Origin: an uncultured Eubacteriales bacterium
GTDB taxonomy: Bacteria > Bacillota > Clostridia > Christensenellales > Aristaeellaceae
Length of the DNA stretch: 64,000 nucleotides
NCBI GenBank assembly: GCA_902793325.1
Contig: CADBCY010000011.1
Span: 1 to 64,000 of the forward strand
Direction: 5' to 3'
The notes beneath the pieces were generated by a model. The model saw nothing but the letters and a program-made list of their open reading frames with translations, ran no database searches and was not told the origin of the DNA. Both the position numbers and the translations under genes were made by a program. The first letter of the stretch is position 1. Every line of letters begins with the position of its first letter. Below are positions 16,049 to 24,640 of the stretch, in pieces.

Positions 16049-18048
16049 TGTATGCGCTTGAACAGCTTCTCGAGTTCGCGGCGGGAGAAGCTCTTCATCA
16101 CGGGCCGACCGTGCGGGCAGGTGGGTGGCGCGCCGGTCTCCAGCATTTGCCGGATCAGCGCGTCGATCTCCGCGGCGCCCAGCGGGTCGCCGCCCTTGAC
16201 GGCGCTCTTGCAGGACATCTGCATGACCTCCGCCCGCCTAAGGTCCACGGTGGCGTTGCGAAGGCGGTACAGCGCGCCGAGGGTGTCCATGAAGGCGGGC
16301 TTCAGCTCGGCGCGGCCGAGTATGAACGGCACGGCGCGCACCTGCACGTCGTTCTCGCCGAACGGTTCCACATCGTAGCCGGCGTCCGAGAGCACGTCCA
16401 GGTTTTCCCGGATCAGCGCCATTTCCCGGGCGGACAGGTTCAGCACCAGCGGCGTCAACAACTGCTGGGAACCCAGGCCGGCCTCCAGCTGGGCCATGTA
16501 TTTCTCATAGTTCAGGCGCTCATGGGCGGCGTGCTGGTCGATCATCACCAGCGCGTCGTCCGCTTCGACGAGGATGTAGGTGTTCAGCACCACGCCGATG
16601 ACGCGGTACGGCGGCGCTTCCCCCTCCCCTTCCCGGACGGGCAGAGCCGCCGCGGAAACCAGCGCGTCGACGGCCTCGGAGGCCTTCGGGCGATCGTTGG
16701 CCGCAGGCGGCGCGGGCATGGGCGGATACGGCGGTTCCGGTCTTCGCCAGCCGCCGTAGAGCGAGTTTTCCCGGAGCTCGCCCGGCGCGCCCGCGCCCAG
16801 CTTTTCGAGCGCCTCGTTGATCTTCTTCTGGTAGACGAACAGCCGGTCGGAGGCGGGATCCTCCTCCGGGCGGAGCCGCTTTGCCGCCGCGGGTTTGGCG
16901 GCCGTCGGCTGCGGCGCCGCCTTTGGGGCGGCGGGAAGCTCGATCCTCGTCTGCTCGGGCGCCGGGGTTACGGTCGCGGGCGGCGCGGGGACGACCTCCC
17001 GAACGGTGGCGACGCGCTCCACCGCGTGCTTTTCCGGCGCGTTCGGGCCGATTTGCAACACCTTTTCGCCCTCGAAGGCGGTGGCGAGCAGCTTTTCCGC
17101 GGTCGCGCGCATGGCGGCTTCGTCCTTGAAGCGCACCTCCAGCTTGTTGGGGTGCACGTTGACGTCCACCGCCGTGGGCGGGATCACCAGGTTCAGCGCG
17201 CACATGGGGTACATGCCGATGGTCACGCGGGTGCGGCAGACCTCCTCCAGCGCGCGGGAGAGCATTGGGCAGCGCACGGAACGCCCGTTGATGAAGAACG
17301 CCTGGTGGGCGCGGCTGGACTTCGCCAGCTCCCCCACGCCGATCAGCCCGTGAATGCGCGTGCCGCCCTCGCTGGCGTCCACCGCCGCCATGCCCTCGGC
17401 GGTCGCCTTGCCGTACACGGCGAACACCGCGTGTCGGAGCTTGCCGTCGCCGAAGCTGTGGTAGACGTTCGCGCCGTTGTTGATGTAGCGGATGGCGACG
17501 CCGGGATTGCCCAGGATCATCCTGGCCACGGCGTCCGTCACCAGCCCGCCCTCGTAGCCCGCCTTCTTGAGAAACGCGCGCCGCACCGGCAGGTTGTAGA
17601 ACAGCTCCCGCATGACGATGGTGGTGCCCTCGGGGCAGCCGATCTCCCTGACCCGCAGGTCTTGCCCGCCGTCCACGTTCAGCCGCACGCCGGTGTCCTG
17701 CCCCTTCGGGCGGGTGGTCATTTCCACGTGCGACACGGACGCGATGGAGGGCAGCGCCTCCCCGCGAAAGCCCAGCGTGCGGATGTCGTCGAGCTGGTCG
17801 GCGCTCTGCAGCTTCGAGGTCGCGTGGTTTTCAAACGCCAGGCGCACCTGACCGGGTTCGATGCCGCAGCCGTTGTCCGTGACGCGGAGGTAGTCGATTC
17901 CCCCGCCCTTGATGTCCACGGTAATGGACGTGGCGCCGGCGTCGATGGAATTCTCCATCAGCTCCTTTACCACGGAGCTGGGTCGCTCCACGACCTCTCC
18001 GGCGGCGATCCTGCCGACCGTGGCGGCGTCCAGTATGCGAATGGGCAT
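16045..18048 (-). CDS. mutL: DNA mismatch repair protein MutL
   Basis: MutL couples MutS recognition to strand incision. The 667-residue product has the GHKL ATPase motifs ENSIDAGAT, TDNGCGI and TLGFRGEAL in the first 110 residues and a long Pro/Ala-rich linker (about 345-465). The C-terminal domain carries DQHAAHERLNYE, the metal-binding endonuclease signature, plus CKSAVKGGD and CPHGRP. It is therefore a nicking MutL of the type found in organisms without MutH. It follows mutS by 13 bp and overlaps miaA. Confidence 0.97.
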   Translation of the reverse strand: MPIRILDAATVGRIAAGEVVERPSSVVKELMENSIDAGATSITVDIKGGGIDYLRVTDNGCGIEPGQVRLAFENHATSKLQSADQLDDIRTLGFRGEALPSIASVSHVEMTTRPKGQDTGVRLNVDGGQDLRVREIGCPEGTTIVMRELFYNLPVRRAFLKKAGYEGGLVTDAVARMILGNPGVAIRYINNGANVYHSFGDGKLRHAVFAVYGKATAEGMAAVDASEGGTRIHGLIGVGELAKSSRAHQAFFINGRSVRCPMLSRALEEVCRTRVTIGMYPMCALNLVIPPTAVDVNVHPNKLEVRFKDEAAMRATAEKLLATAFEGEKVLQIGPNAPEKHAVERVATVREVVPAPPATVTPAPEQTRIELPAAPKAAPQPTAAKPAAAKRLRPEEDPASDRLFVYQKKINEALEKLGAGAPGELRENSLYGGWRRPEPPYPPMPAPPAANDRPKASEAVDALVSAAALPVREGEGEAPPYRVIGVVLNTYILVEADDALVMIDQHAAHERLNYEKYMAQLEAGLGSQQLLTPLVLNLSAREMALIRENLDVLSDAGYDVEPFGENDVQVRAVPFILGRAELKPAFMDTLGALYRLRNATVDLRRAEVMQMSCKSAVKGGDPLGAAEIDALIRQMLETGAPPTCPHGRPVMKSFSRRELEKLFKRIQ

Positions 18049-18061
18049 TCGTTTCCCCCCT

Positions 18062-20650
18062 TTATATGCGCTTGGCCTTCTCGTTCAGTTCAAACAGCTT
18101 GTTGAGCGCGTCGATGGGCGTCATGCCCACCACGTCCAGCGCCGCGATCTCCTGCACCAGCTCCATGGGCTGGAAGTCCAGCATGCCGAGCTGGCGGTCG
18201 GTGGGCTTCTTTCGCTCGTCCATGATGCTCTGGCCGATGGTGCCGTGGGTCTGGCCGTCCACCTCCAGCCGCGCCATGATCTGCCGCGCCCGCGCGATCA
18301 GCGATTTCGGCAGCCCGGCCAGCCGCGCCACGGACACGCCGTAGCTGCGGTCCGCGCCGCCGCGCACGATCTTCCTGAGGAAGATGACGTCCTCGCCCAT
18401 CTCCTTCGCCGTGATGCGGAAGTTCACCACGCCCTGGAGCTGCCCCTCCAGCTCGGAGAGCTCGTGGTAGTGGGTGGCGAACAGCGTGCGCGCGCCGCAC
18501 TTCGGCCCGGCGATGTATTCCACCGCCGCCCAGGCGATGGACAGCCCGTCGAAGGTGGACGTCCCCCGCCCCACCTCGTCCAGGATCAGCAGGCTCCGCG
18601 GCGTGGCGTACTTCAGGATGTTCGCCATCTCCGTCATCTCCACCATGAAGGTGGACTGGCCGCCGTAGAGGTCGTCGGAGGCCCCGATGCGGGTGAAGAT
18701 GCGGTCTGTGAGGGCGATGTCCGCCGCATCCGCGGGCACAAAGCTGCCGAGGTGCGCCATCAGCACGATGAGCGCCACCTGCCGCATGTAGGTAGACTTG
18801 CCCGCCATGTTGGGGCCGGTGATGATCATGACGCGCTCGTCGGCGTTGAGGTTCGTATCGTTGGGCACGAAGCGCTCCCGGCCCAGCGACTCCTCCACCA
18901 CCGGATGCCGTCCATTTTGGATGGCGTAGCGCCCCTCGTCGTTGATCGCCGGGCGCGAATAGCCGTTGTCCGCCGCCGCCTTCGCCAGCGCAAGCAGCAC
19001 GTCCAGCGTCTTGAGGGCCGTCACCGTGGTCTGGAGCTCGGGCAGCTTGGCCTTGAGCTGTTCCCGAATTTCGCAGAACAGGCTGTATTCGAGCCGCAGC
19101 GCGCTCTCCTCCGCGCCCAGGATCCGGTTTTCGAGCGCCTTCAGCTCCTCGGTAATGAAGCGCTCGGCGTTGGCCAGGGTCTGCTTGCGCACGTAATCGT
19201 AGGGAACGTGGTCGTAGAAGGACTTTGAAACCTCGATGTAATAGCCGAACACCCGGTTGTAGCCCACCTTGAGGTTCTTGATGCCAGTGCGCTCGCGCTC
19301 CCGGGCCTCCAGCGCCGCGAGGAACTCCTTGCCGTGGCTGCCGGTCTGGCGGAGCTCGTCGAGCTCGTCGTTGTAGCCCGCGCGGAGCATGCCGCCCTCC
19401 CGCACGGAGATGGGCGCGTCGGGTGAAATGGCCCTGCGCAGCGTGTCCGTGAGCTCAGGCAGCGGGTCGAGGGCGTCCAGCGTGTCCAGGAGCAGCGGCG
19501 CGGTGAACGCCTTGCGTGAGTCCCGGATCAGCGGCACGGTCTCCAGCGTCGCCGCCAGCGCGAGGCAGTCCCGCGCGTTGACGGTATCGTAGGCGATGCG
19601 GCTCAGCAGGCGCTCGATGTCGTAGATGCCGCTGAATACCTGCCTGAGCGCCTCGGCCGCCATCGGGTTATTCAATAGCTGTTCCACGGCGTCGAGCCGG
19701 CGCTCGATCTCCGCGCGGTCCTTCAGCGGGCGCTCGATCCACGCCCGGAGCAGGCGGCTGCCCATGGAGGTCCCGGTCTTGTCCAGGATCCAGAGCAGCG
19801 ATCCGCGCCGGGTCTTGTCCCTGGCGGTCTCCACCAGCTCCAGGTTCCGAAGCGCCGCGCGGTCCAGCGCCATGTAGCGCGCGCTCTCGTAGCGCTGGGC
19901 GCGGATGATGTGGCTGAGGGCGTTCTTCTGGGTCTGCGTGAGGTAGCTGAGCAGCGCGCCGGCGGCGCACACCGCGGGCTTCTGGTCCTCAAAGTCCGCG
20001 GTAACGGCCGCCCCGAAGTGAGCCTTCATCACCTTTGCCGCGGCGGCGTAGGCATAGCTTTCCTCGCCCGGCGTGCCCGCGCGGGCGGCGAGCTCCGGCT
20101 CCAGCGCGCGCAGCGCCTCGACGTCGTTCACCAGCAGCTCGCTCGGGGAAAGCCGCGCCAGCTCGTCGCAGAGGCTCGCGCGGGCGTCGGGGATCAGGTA
20201 CAGGTAGAATTCGCCGGTGGAAACGTCGCAGAACGCGCAGCCCGCCTGGTTCCTGCGAAAGCACAGGGAGGCGATGTAGTTCGCCTTGTGCTCCTCCAGC
20301 ATGTTGCTTTCGATGATGGTGCCCGGCGTCACCACGCGGGTGACCTCCCGCTCCACCAGCCCCTTGGAGAGCGCCGGGTCGGACATCTGCTCGCAGATGG
20401 CGACCTTATAGCCCTTCTCGATGAGCCGCTGCAGGTAGGTATCCACGGCGTGGTAGGGCACGCCGCACATCGGCGCGCGCTCGCTGAGGCCGCAGTCCTT
20501 CCCCGTCAGCGTGAGCTCCAGCTCCCGGGACACCAGCTTGGCGTCGTCGAAGAACATTTCGTAGAAGTCGCCCAGGCGATAGAACAGTATGGCGTCCGGG
20601 TACTGCTCCTTGATGCTCATGTAATGCTGCATCATCGGGGTCAGGGGCAT
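18062..20650 (-). CDS. mutS: DNA mismatch repair protein MutS
   Basis: MutS binds mispairs and small loops in DNA. The 862-residue product has the N-terminal mismatch-sensing motif GDFYEMF (near 27-33), connector, lever and clamp regions, and the ABC-type ATPase with Walker A GPNMAGKST (near 608), signature STFMVEM and Walker B LLILDEVGRGTST. Length and order match the MutS1 family. It follows ylbF by about 40 bp and precedes mutL in the same operon. Confidence 0.98.
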   Translation of the reverse strand: MPLTPMMQHYMSIKEQYPDAILFYRLGDFYEMFFDDAKLVSRELELTLTGKDCGLSERAPMCGVPYHAVDTYLQRLIEKGYKVAICEQMSDPALSKGLVEREVTRVVTPGTIIESNMLEEHKANYIASLCFRRNQAGCAFCDVSTGEFYLYLIPDARASLCDELARLSPSELLVNDVEALRALEPELAARAGTPGEESYAYAAAAKVMKAHFGAAVTADFEDQKPAVCAAGALLSYLTQTQKNALSHIIRAQRYESARYMALDRAALRNLELVETARDKTRRGSLLWILDKTGTSMGSRLLRAWIERPLKDRAEIERRLDAVEQLLNNPMAAEALRQVFSGIYDIERLLSRIAYDTVNARDCLALAATLETVPLIRDSRKAFTAPLLLDTLDALDPLPELTDTLRRAISPDAPISVREGGMLRAGYNDELDELRQTGSHGKEFLAALEARERERTGIKNLKVGYNRVFGYYIEVSKSFYDHVPYDYVRKQTLANAERFITEELKALENRILGAEESALRLEYSLFCEIREQLKAKLPELQTTVTALKTLDVLLALAKAAADNGYSRPAINDEGRYAIQNGRHPVVEESLGRERFVPNDTNLNADERVMIITGPNMAGKSTYMRQVALIVLMAHLGSFVPADAADIALTDRIFTRIGASDDLYGGQSTFMVEMTEMANILKYATPRSLLILDEVGRGTSTFDGLSIAWAAVEYIAGPKCGARTLFATHYHELSELEGQLQGVVNFRITAKEMGEDVIFLRKIVRGGADRSYGVSVARLAGLPKSLIARARQIMARLEVDGQTHGTIGQSIMDERKKPTDRQLGMLDFQPMELVQEIAALDVVGMTPIDALNKLFELNEKAKRI

Positions 20651-20692
20651 GGGCGCTCACCTCCATTTGTAAAGCAACTCGAATCGGCGGGT

Positions 20693-21088
20693 TCAGTGGC
20701 AGCCCGAGCAGGTGTCGCAGCTTCCGCTGCAGCCTTCGGGTTCGTCCATGCGCCCGGTGACGATAAATTGCAGCACCTGGTTGATCTGGTTGATCAGGCC
20801 GTTGAATTCGTTGCGCGCCTGCGTAAGGGCGATGATGTCGTCGATCATCTGCATGCGCGCCTGCGCCTCGTCCATCTCGTCGGAGAGCCGCTTCATGGCG
20901 CCGGGATCGGGGTTTTCGCTCTGCATCAGCGCCTGCAGCGCCTGGCGCTTCTCCAGGAAGCGCGCCATGGTTTCGGCGGCCTCGGTGTTCTGCATGGCGC
21001 GATCCTCGGCCTGCTTCATGCGCTGGTAGGTCTCGCTGTTCAGAAGCGCCTCGCCCAGTTCGCGGGTCTTGGCAAATACGTTGTCCAT
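20693..21088 (-). CDS. YlbF/YmcA family regulator with Cys-rich tail
   Basis: The 131-residue product is nearly all alpha helix and matches the YlbF/YmcA family. In B. subtilis YlbF, YmcA and YaaT form a complex that carries Fe-S clusters and affects RNase Y processing, competence, biofilm and sporulation. The C-terminus here ends in C-x3-C-x2-C-x2-C-H (residues about 120-131), a plausible cluster ligand set. The gene lies between miaB and mutS, a common clostridial order. Only one paralogue is in the window. Which B. subtilis member it corresponds to is unclear. Confidence 0.82.
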   Translation of the reverse strand: MDNVFAKTRELGEALLNSETYQRMKQAEDRAMQNTEAAETMARFLEKRQALQALMQSENPDPGAMKRLSDEMDEAQARMQMIDDIIALTQARNEFNGLINQINQVLQFIVTGRMDEPEGCSGSCDTCSGCH

Positions 21089-21103
21089 GGGTCGTTTTCT
21101 CCT

Positions 21104-22504
21104 TTATCCGTCCTGTATGATGCGCCTGCCGCGCAGCGTATTCCTGCCCGCGGAGACGATTTCCACGTCCGCGAACGTGCCGATGAGCTCCGGCCCGCCG
21201 GGGAAGTTCACCATGTGCCCCCGGGGCGTCTTGCCGCCCACGGAGCCTGCGTCGCGGGTGGACGCGGCCTCCACCAGCACCCGCTGGCGCGTGCCCACCT
21301 GCTTCTCGAGCACCTCCAGCGAGATGGCCTGCTGCAGCTCGATCAGCCGCTGGATGCGCTCGCTCTTGACCTCGTAGGGCGTGTCGTCCGGCATCTTCGC
21401 GGCGGGCGTGCCGGTCCGGGGCGAGTAGATGAACGTGTAGGCGGCGTCGTAGCGCACCTCGCGCACCAGGCTCATCGTCTCCTCGAACTGGGCCTGTGTT
21501 TCGCCGGGGAAGCCGACGATGATGTCGCTCGTGAGCCCGATATCCGGGCACACGCCGCGCAGCCTGCGCACCAGCTCGAGGTAGTGTTCCCGGGTGTAGC
21601 GGCGGTTCATGCGCCGCAGGATCTCGTCGCTTCCCGCCTGTACCGGCAGGTGCAACTGCGGCATCAGGTGCTTCAGCTCCCCGTAGGCGTGGATCAGCTC
21701 GTCCGAGAGGTCCTTGGGATGCGAGGTCATGAAGCGGATGCGCGGGATGCCCAGCCGGTCCACGCGGTACAGAAGCTCCGCGAACGCCGCCCCGCCGCCG
21801 CGGTAGGAATTGACGTTCTGCCCCAGCAGCATGATCTCCTGCGCGCCTTCGTCCTGCAGGCGGACGCATTCGGCGAGGATCGCCTCCGGCTCGCGGGAGC
21901 GCTCCCTGCCACGCACGTAGGGCACGATGCAGTAGGTGCAGAAGTTGTCGCAGCCGTACATGATGTTCACGAAGGCGCTGAAATGCTTCTTCCGCCGCTC
22001 CGGCAGACCCTCCACCACCTCGCCGTCGATGTCCATGACCTCGACCACGGGGTGCTTTTCCGTGATGACCCGGTAGATGTATTCCGGCAGCTTATACAGG
22101 TTATGGGTGCCGTACACCAGGTCGATGAAGGGATAGCGCTGCTTCATCATGGCCGCCATGCCCTTCTCCTGGGTCATGCAGCCGCCGACGCAGATCATCA
22201 GCTCCGGGCGGTCCTTCTTCAGCTCCTTGAGCCAGATCACGTTGCCGAGCGCCTTGTTCTCGGCGTTCTCCCGCACGCAGCAGGTGTTATAGAGGATCAG
22301 GTCCGCCGCTTCCCGCACGGGCTGGCGCGCCATGCCCATGGCCTCCAGCATGCCGGCGACGGTCTCGGAATCGCGCTCGTTCATCTGGCAGCCCATGGAC
22401 ACGATGTGGTAGCTGTGCGGGCGCTCGGGCAGCTTCTCCACCAGCCGCATAAACTCCCGCTGGCGCTCGATTTCCGCCTGCGGTACGTTGATCGTCTCTC
22501 TCAT
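21104..22504 (-). CDS. miaB: tRNA-2-methylthio-N6-dimethylallyladenosine synthase
   Basis: MiaB is a radical SAM methylthiotransferase that converts i6A37 to ms2i6A37 in tRNA. The 466-residue product has the N-terminal UPF0004 domain with its three auxiliary-cluster cysteines (SMGCQMN, CCVRE, GGCM), the radical SAM motif C-x3-C-x2-C in GCDNFCTYCIVPY, and a C-terminal TRAM domain. It is encoded upstream of ylbF and mutS and only 4 bp from the RNase G gene. Confidence 0.97.
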   Translation of the reverse strand: MRETINVPQAEIERQREFMRLVEKLPERPHSYHIVSMGCQMNERDSETVAGMLEAMGMARQPVREAADLILYNTCCVRENAENKALGNVIWLKELKKDRPELMICVGGCMTQEKGMAAMMKQRYPFIDLVYGTHNLYKLPEYIYRVITEKHPVVEVMDIDGEVVEGLPERRKKHFSAFVNIMYGCDNFCTYCIVPYVRGRERSREPEAILAECVRLQDEGAQEIMLLGQNVNSYRGGGAAFAELLYRVDRLGIPRIRFMTSHPKDLSDELIHAYGELKHLMPQLHLPVQAGSDEILRRMNRRYTREHYLELVRRLRGVCPDIGLTSDIIVGFPGETQAQFEETMSLVREVRYDAAYTFIYSPRTGTPAAKMPDDTPYEVKSERIQRLIELQQAISLEVLEKQVGTRQRVLVEAASTRDAGSVGGKTPRGHMVNFPGGPELIGTFADVEIVSAGRNTLRGRRIIQDG

Positions 22505-22508
22505 GGTA

Positions 22509-23966
22509 TCATCCTCGTTTCAATGGCTGCGCGCCTTCGGGGAGCTTCCCCGGCTCGGCGGGCGTGACGCGGGTTTCACCCGGCGCGAGGTCGTCCGCGG
22601 GCGCGGCGTACACGTCGCCGCCCGCCGGCGCGCCGATGGTTTTGAGCCATCCCACCACGGCCTCCTGCGCCTCGATGAGAAGCGGGCCTTCCGCTCCGCT
22701 CCTGCGGCGCCGCCAGACGTCCCGCAGCGCGCGGCGCGCCGTCGTCTCATGGGAGGGCTCGAGCCCGCTGCCGCCGCAGGCCTCGCAGGCGTGGAAGAGC
22801 ACGCTCCGGAGGGGCTGGCGCGCGCGGCGGCGGGTGATCTCGACCAGGCCCAGGCTGGTGAGGCCCACCACGGCGGTACGGTTTCGGTCCTGCGCGGCGA
22901 GCTCGCGCAACAGCGCAAGCAGCGCCTCGCGGCGCGCCTGGGCGGCCATGTCGATGAAGTCCACGATCACGATGCCGCCGATGTCCCTGAGCCGAAGCTG
23001 GCGCATGACCTCCGCCGCCGCCTCGCAGTTCAGCCTGAAGACGGTTTCCTCGAGATCCTTCTTGCCGGTGAACTTGCCGGTGTTCACGTCGATGACCGTG
23101 AGCGCTTCCGTCTCCTCGACGAACAGGAAGCCGCCGCTCTTGAGCCACACGCGCTTGCGCAGCGCCTTGTCCAGTTGGTCGTCGATCCGGTAGAGGTCGA
23201 ACAGAGGCTGCTCGCCCCGGTGGAACCGTATCCTGTCCTGCCATTGGGGCGTCAGCGCCCCGGCGTAGCCCTGCAGCAGGCCGAACGCGCCGGGGCTGTC
23301 CGTCCACAGCGCCTCGGTATCCTCATTGAGCAGGTCGCGCACGGCGTGCAGCGCGAGGGCCGTATCCGAGTACAGGCGCTTCGGCGCGATGGCGTGCGCA
23401 GCCCGCTCGCTCAGCTCCCGCCAGAGCGCGGTGAGACTCGCGACCTCCGCCGCGATCTGCACTTCGGACGCGCCCTCGGCGGCGGTGCGGGCGATGGCGC
23501 CCATGCCGGTGCCCGAAAGCGCCCCCGAGAGGACTTCCTGCAGGCGCGCGCGCTCGGCGTCCGCGGCGATCCTGCGCGAGATGCCGATGCCTTCTTCCGT
23601 CGGGAGCAGCGCCAGGAACCGGCCGGCCAGCGTGATCCTCGTGGAGACGCGCGGCCCCTTGTCGCCCGTGGCGGCGCGCGTGACCTGCAGCAGCAGCTCC
23701 TGCCCGGGCCGGACGCGCTCCTCGATCCTGCCGCCGCCGACCAGCTCTCCGGCGGGCAGGAAGGCGTTCTTGCCGATGCCGATGTCCACGAAGGCGGCGT
23801 TCATGCCCGGCAGCACGCTCTCGGCGCGCCCCAGGTAGATGTTGCCCGTCAGGTTCTCGCCGTTGGGCCGGTCGCAGTAGAGCTCCCGCAGCTCGCCGTC
23901 CTCGACCACCGCCAGCCGGGTCTGCCCCAGCAGCGTCTCGAGCAGCAGGGTTTGCCTCGCACCCAT
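22509..23966 (-). CDS. rng: Ribonuclease E/G family protein
   Basis: RNase G is an endoribonuclease acting on rRNA precursors and mRNA. The 485-residue product has an S1-like N-terminal domain (NIYLGRAESVLPGMNAAFVDIG), the catalytic DNase I-like core with metal-binding acids in VIDVNTGKFTG and VIVDFIDM, and the Zn-link CEACGGSG. It lacks the long RNase E scaffold, hence G-type. The ATG at 23966 is chosen because it begins the conserved domain; the frame stays open upstream inside the next gene. It starts 5 bp after the DUF2344 gene. Confidence 0.93.
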   Translation of the reverse strand: MGARQTLLLETLLGQTRLAVVEDGELRELYCDRPNGENLTGNIYLGRAESVLPGMNAAFVDIGIGKNAFLPAGELVGGGRIEERVRPGQELLLQVTRAATGDKGPRVSTRITLAGRFLALLPTEEGIGISRRIAADAERARLQEVLSGALSGTGMGAIARTAAEGASEVQIAAEVASLTALWRELSERAAHAIAPKRLYSDTALALHAVRDLLNEDTEALWTDSPGAFGLLQGYAGALTPQWQDRIRFHRGEQPLFDLYRIDDQLDKALRKRVWLKSGGFLFVEETEALTVIDVNTGKFTGKKDLEETVFRLNCEAAAEVMRQLRLRDIGGIVIVDFIDMAAQARREALLALLRELAAQDRNRTAVVGLTSLGLVEITRRRARQPLRSVLFHACEACGGSGLEPSHETTARRALRDVWRRRRSGAEGPLLIEAQEAVVGWLKTIGAPAGGDVYAAPADDLAPGETRVTPAEPGKLPEGAQPLKRG

Positions 23967-23971
23967 GGCCG

Positions 23972-24640
23972 TCACAGCTCCATCAGCGGGCGAATCGCGC
24001 CGTCCTCGGCCTCGCCCAGCAGCGTAAGCCGGTGTACCCGAACCTCGGGCGGTTCCACCCCGGCCATTTGCGCCAGCAGCCCGACCAGCAGCTCCGGCTT
24101 CAGGGACTGCTGCTCGGTAAGCATCATCCGCGCGGTAAAGCCGTCCTGCCCGGGATCGACGGACACCACCATCGGCCGGGCGTCGATTTCCTTCTCGCCG
24201 GACTTGGTCTTCTTCGTGGTCATGACGTGTGCCTGCGCGAGAAATGCCGGAACCTGTTCGATCACCGCCGCTGCGCCGGGCCCTTCCAGCGCGACGCGGT
24301 AGTCCGACATGCGCACCAGGGCCATCGGCGCGGGGTGCCGGTCCTCGACCATGCGGACCTCCAGCACGGGCATGTCCTCGGGCAGTGCGGCGCGCACGGC
24401 GTCCTCGGTGCGCTTTCGGCCCATCGGCGCGCTCAGCTTGATGTCGATGACCTCGTATTCGCTGGTCCAGCCCAGCGCCAGCGCCGAGCCGAAGGACATG
24501 ACGGGATGGGGATTGAAGCCCTGCGACCATGCGATGGGCAGCCCCGTGCGATTCACGGCGCGCTGGAAGAAGCGCTGCATGTCCAGGTGGGAGATGAAGC
24601 GCAGCCTCGGCTGCTTGCCGAAGCGGATCATGGCCCTCAT
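23972..24640 (-). CDS. TIGR03936/DUF2344 protein, partner of radical SAM enzyme
   Basis: The 222-residue product begins MRAMIRFGKQPRLRFISHLD and contains the QRAVNRTGLPIAWSQGFNPHP motif typical of the DUF2344 family. These are encoded beside, or fused to, the TIGR03960 radical SAM protein; their joint reaction is not established. Its ATG overlaps the stop of that gene (GTATGA) and has GAGGGGG upstream. The triad with an RNase E/G gene is a recurrent Firmicutes arrangement and suggests an RNA-related role, which is inference. Confidence 0.85.
   Translation of the reverse strand: MRAMIRFGKQPRLRFISHLDMQRFFQRAVNRTGLPIAWSQGFNPHPVMSFGSALALGWTSEYEVIDIKLSAPMGRKRTEDAVRAALPEDMPVLEVRMVEDRHPAPMALVRMSDYRVALEGPGAAAVIEQVPAFLAQAHVMTTKKTKSGEKEIDARPMVVSVDPGQDGFTARMMLTEQQSLKPELLVGLLAQMAGVEPPEVRVHRLTLLGEAEDGAIRPLMEL

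Noticed and set aside
19910..22567. 885-codon plus-strand frame
   Set aside because: It lies antisense to mutS, ylbF and miaB and has no domain signature.
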